Below, in pieces: positions 5,181 through 6,015 of a stretch of DNA of 6,015 nucleotides. Made by a program: the position numbers and the translations under genes. How positions within the stretch are numbered: position 1 is the first letter of the stretch; each line of letters opens with the position of its first letter. The notes beneath the pieces were generated by a model. That model did not search any database, was not told where the DNA came from, and was given only the letters and a program-made list of their open reading frames with translations. This DNA is from a candidate division NC10 bacterium SPGG6 (GTDB lineage: Bacteria; Methylomirabilota; Methylomirabilia; Methylomirabilales; CSP1-5), in the NCBI GenBank assembly GCA_001643535.1, contig LXTG01000109.1, positions 737 to 6,751 of the forward strand, written 5' to 3'.

Positions 5181-5194
5181 GTTGGTAGGGTGGG

Positions 5195-6015
5195 ATGGCC
5201 AAACGGGATTACTACGAGATCCTGGGCGTTCCTCGCAACGCCCCCGAGCGGGAGGTCAAACGGGCATATCGAAAGCTTGCCCGGAAGTATCATCCCGACG
5301 TCAACCCGAGAGACCGGGAGGCAGAGGCGAAGTTCAAGGAGGTTACCGAGGCGTACGAGGTCCTGAGTGATCCGGGGAAGCGTCAACAGTACGATCAATT
5401 TGGCCATCAGGCTTTTGCCTCGGAAACCGCGGAGGGCCCCGGTCCGGGTTTCGGTTTTGACGTTGGCCCCTTCGCCGATTTCACCCGGCGTGGCTTTGGC
5501 GGAGTTGCGGATATTTTTTCGGATATCTTTGGTGGCCGGCCAGGGGCCACCACCGCTCTCCAGAAGGGAGCGGACATTCATTACTCCATCGACCTGAATT
5601 TTGAGGACGCCGTCCGGGGGCTCTCCACGGAGATCACGCTGCAAAAGCATGCACCCTGTGAGGTCTGTCAGGGGAGCGGCGCGGCGCCCGGATCGGCCCC
5701 GCAATCCTGTCCTGACTGTGGAGGCAGTGGACAACGACAGGTCTCCCGCGGGATCCTGAGTATGAGATCCCCCTGCGCTCGGTGTCAGGGGAGCGGGAAG
5801 GTGATTCTCCGCCCCTGCCGAAGCTGTGGCGGCAGGGGATTGGTCTACCGAACCGAACGGCTGAAGATAAAGATTCCCCCCGGAGTGGACACCGGTTCGC
5901 GAATTCGCCTCGCCGGCAAGGGGGAGCCGGGAAAGGACGGGGGGCCTCCGGGAGACCTCTATGTCACCACCCGGATCCATCCTCATCCCGTCTTTGAGCG
6001 GAAGGAGATCGGAAG
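5195..6015 (+). CDS. dnaJ: Co-chaperone DnaJ (Hsp40, class A), 3' end outside window
   Basis: The first 273 residues of a DnaJ, usually ~370-380 long; the frame is open to the window edge. DnaJ captures substrates and stimulates DnaK ATP hydrolysis. J-domain ~5-70: RDYYEILGV, the essential HPD triad at 33-35, YDQFGH at its end. A short Gly/Phe-rich segment (~80-115) includes GPGPGFGF and DIFSDIFGG. The Cys-rich zinc domain has all four repeats: CEVCQGSG (155), CPDCGGSG (172), CARCQGSG (194) and CRSCGGRG (208), so both zinc sites should be intact. The first C-terminal beta domain follows with IKIPPGVDTGSRIRLAGKGE and GDLYVTTRIHPHPVFER. ATG 5195 gives the standard N-terminus MAKRDYYE, but its upstream signal (GGTAGGGTGGG) is a poor Shine-Dalgarno compared with those of dnaK and hsp20, suggesting lower translation. 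It lies behind a terminator-like hairpin. Confidence 0.96.
   Translation, partial: MAKRDYYEILGVPRNAPEREVKRAYRKLARKYHPDVNPRDREAEAKFKEVTEAYEVLSDPGKRQQYDQFGHQAFASETAEGPGPGFGFDVGPFADFTRRGFGGVADIFSDIFGGRPGATTALQKGADIHYSIDLNFEDAVRGLSTEITLQKHAPCEVCQGSGAAPGSAPQSCPDCGGSGQRQVSRGILSMRSPCARCQGSGKVILRPCRSCGGRGLVYRTERLKIKIPPGVDTGSRIRLAGKGEPGKDGGPPGDLYVTTRIHPHPVFERKEIG

Larger units (their letters stand above)
5001..5194 (+). other. Structured hsp20-dnaJ spacer
   Basis: This 194-nt gap has no credible gene. Its first part (5012-5041) is a cluster of short repeats: ATGTCC twice, the perfect inverted repeat TGTCCG-CAGT-CGGACA and GACA-CA-TGTC. Its second part (5076-5180) holds a terminator-like hairpin and a competing upstream pairing, described separately. 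No clear -35/-10 pair was found, so dnaJ is likely read from the dnaK promoter, subject to whatever the hairpin does. Confidence 0.6.

Noticed and set aside
5099..5986. 295-residue minus-strand ORF opposite dnaJ
   Set aside because: It is the shadow of the dnaJ reading frame, which has an intact J-domain and four zinc motifs.
1..6015. CRISPR array, tRNA/rRNA genes, insertion sequence or toxin-antitoxin pair
   Set aside because: No regularly spaced direct repeats beyond the ankyrin unit, no tRNA-like cloverleaf, no transposase motif or terminal repeats, and no paired small ORFs with toxin signatures were seen.

Overview
The window appears to hold DNA of two different characters joined near position 510-521. 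The left ~0.5 kb is AT-rich (hand count ~44% GC over 181-480, ~33% over 1-120). It carries the start of a CpaF/TadA-type secretion ATPase that stops matching its family abruptly after the conserved '...PPLAVDGP' segment, before the Walker A motif. The right ~5.5 kb is GC-rich (hand count ~66% over 541-840) and carries unrelated genes. The break is either a recombination/insertion breakpoint or an assembly chimera; the sequence alone cannot decide. The left part has the look of a low-GC genome with T-rich spacers (cyanobacteria-like in feel, a weak inference). The right part fits a GC-rich Gram-negative-type bacterium, for example from Methylomirabilota/Rokubacteria-, Nitrospirota- or deltaproteobacteria-like lineages, but no marker here fixes the phylum.

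Layout: 3-77, possible tail of a Lys-rich protein; 114-521, truncated cpaF-like gene; ~510-521, junction; 529-606, short hydrophobic ORF that may be the tail of a lost membrane gene; 649-1122, four-helix membrane protein of unknown function; 1199-2215, exported protein with a signal peptide, a bacterial SH3 domain and about five ankyrin repeats; 2216-2589, non-coding spacer with the dnaK promoter; 2590-4518, dnaK; 4551-5000, hsp20; 5001-5194, structured spacer; 5195-end, dnaJ, cut by the window edge.

The right half is dominated by a chaperone cluster, dnaK-hsp20-dnaJ, with no grpE between the genes. Hsp20 would hold unfolding clients, and DnaJ would deliver them to DnaK for ATP-driven refolding. 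A near-consensus housekeeping promoter (TTGACA, 17 nt, TATATT) precedes dnaK. A 7-7-7 imperfect inverted repeat resembling the HspR operator HAIR overlaps its -35 box. The hsp20-dnaJ spacer can fold into a terminator-like hairpin directly before dnaJ, or into a competing upstream pairing that would disrupt it, so dnaJ may be separately controlled by attenuation. The membrane protein and the SH3-ankyrin protein lie on the same strand 76 nt apart and may form a small envelope unit. I saw no CRISPR array, tRNA, rRNA or recognisable insertion sequence.
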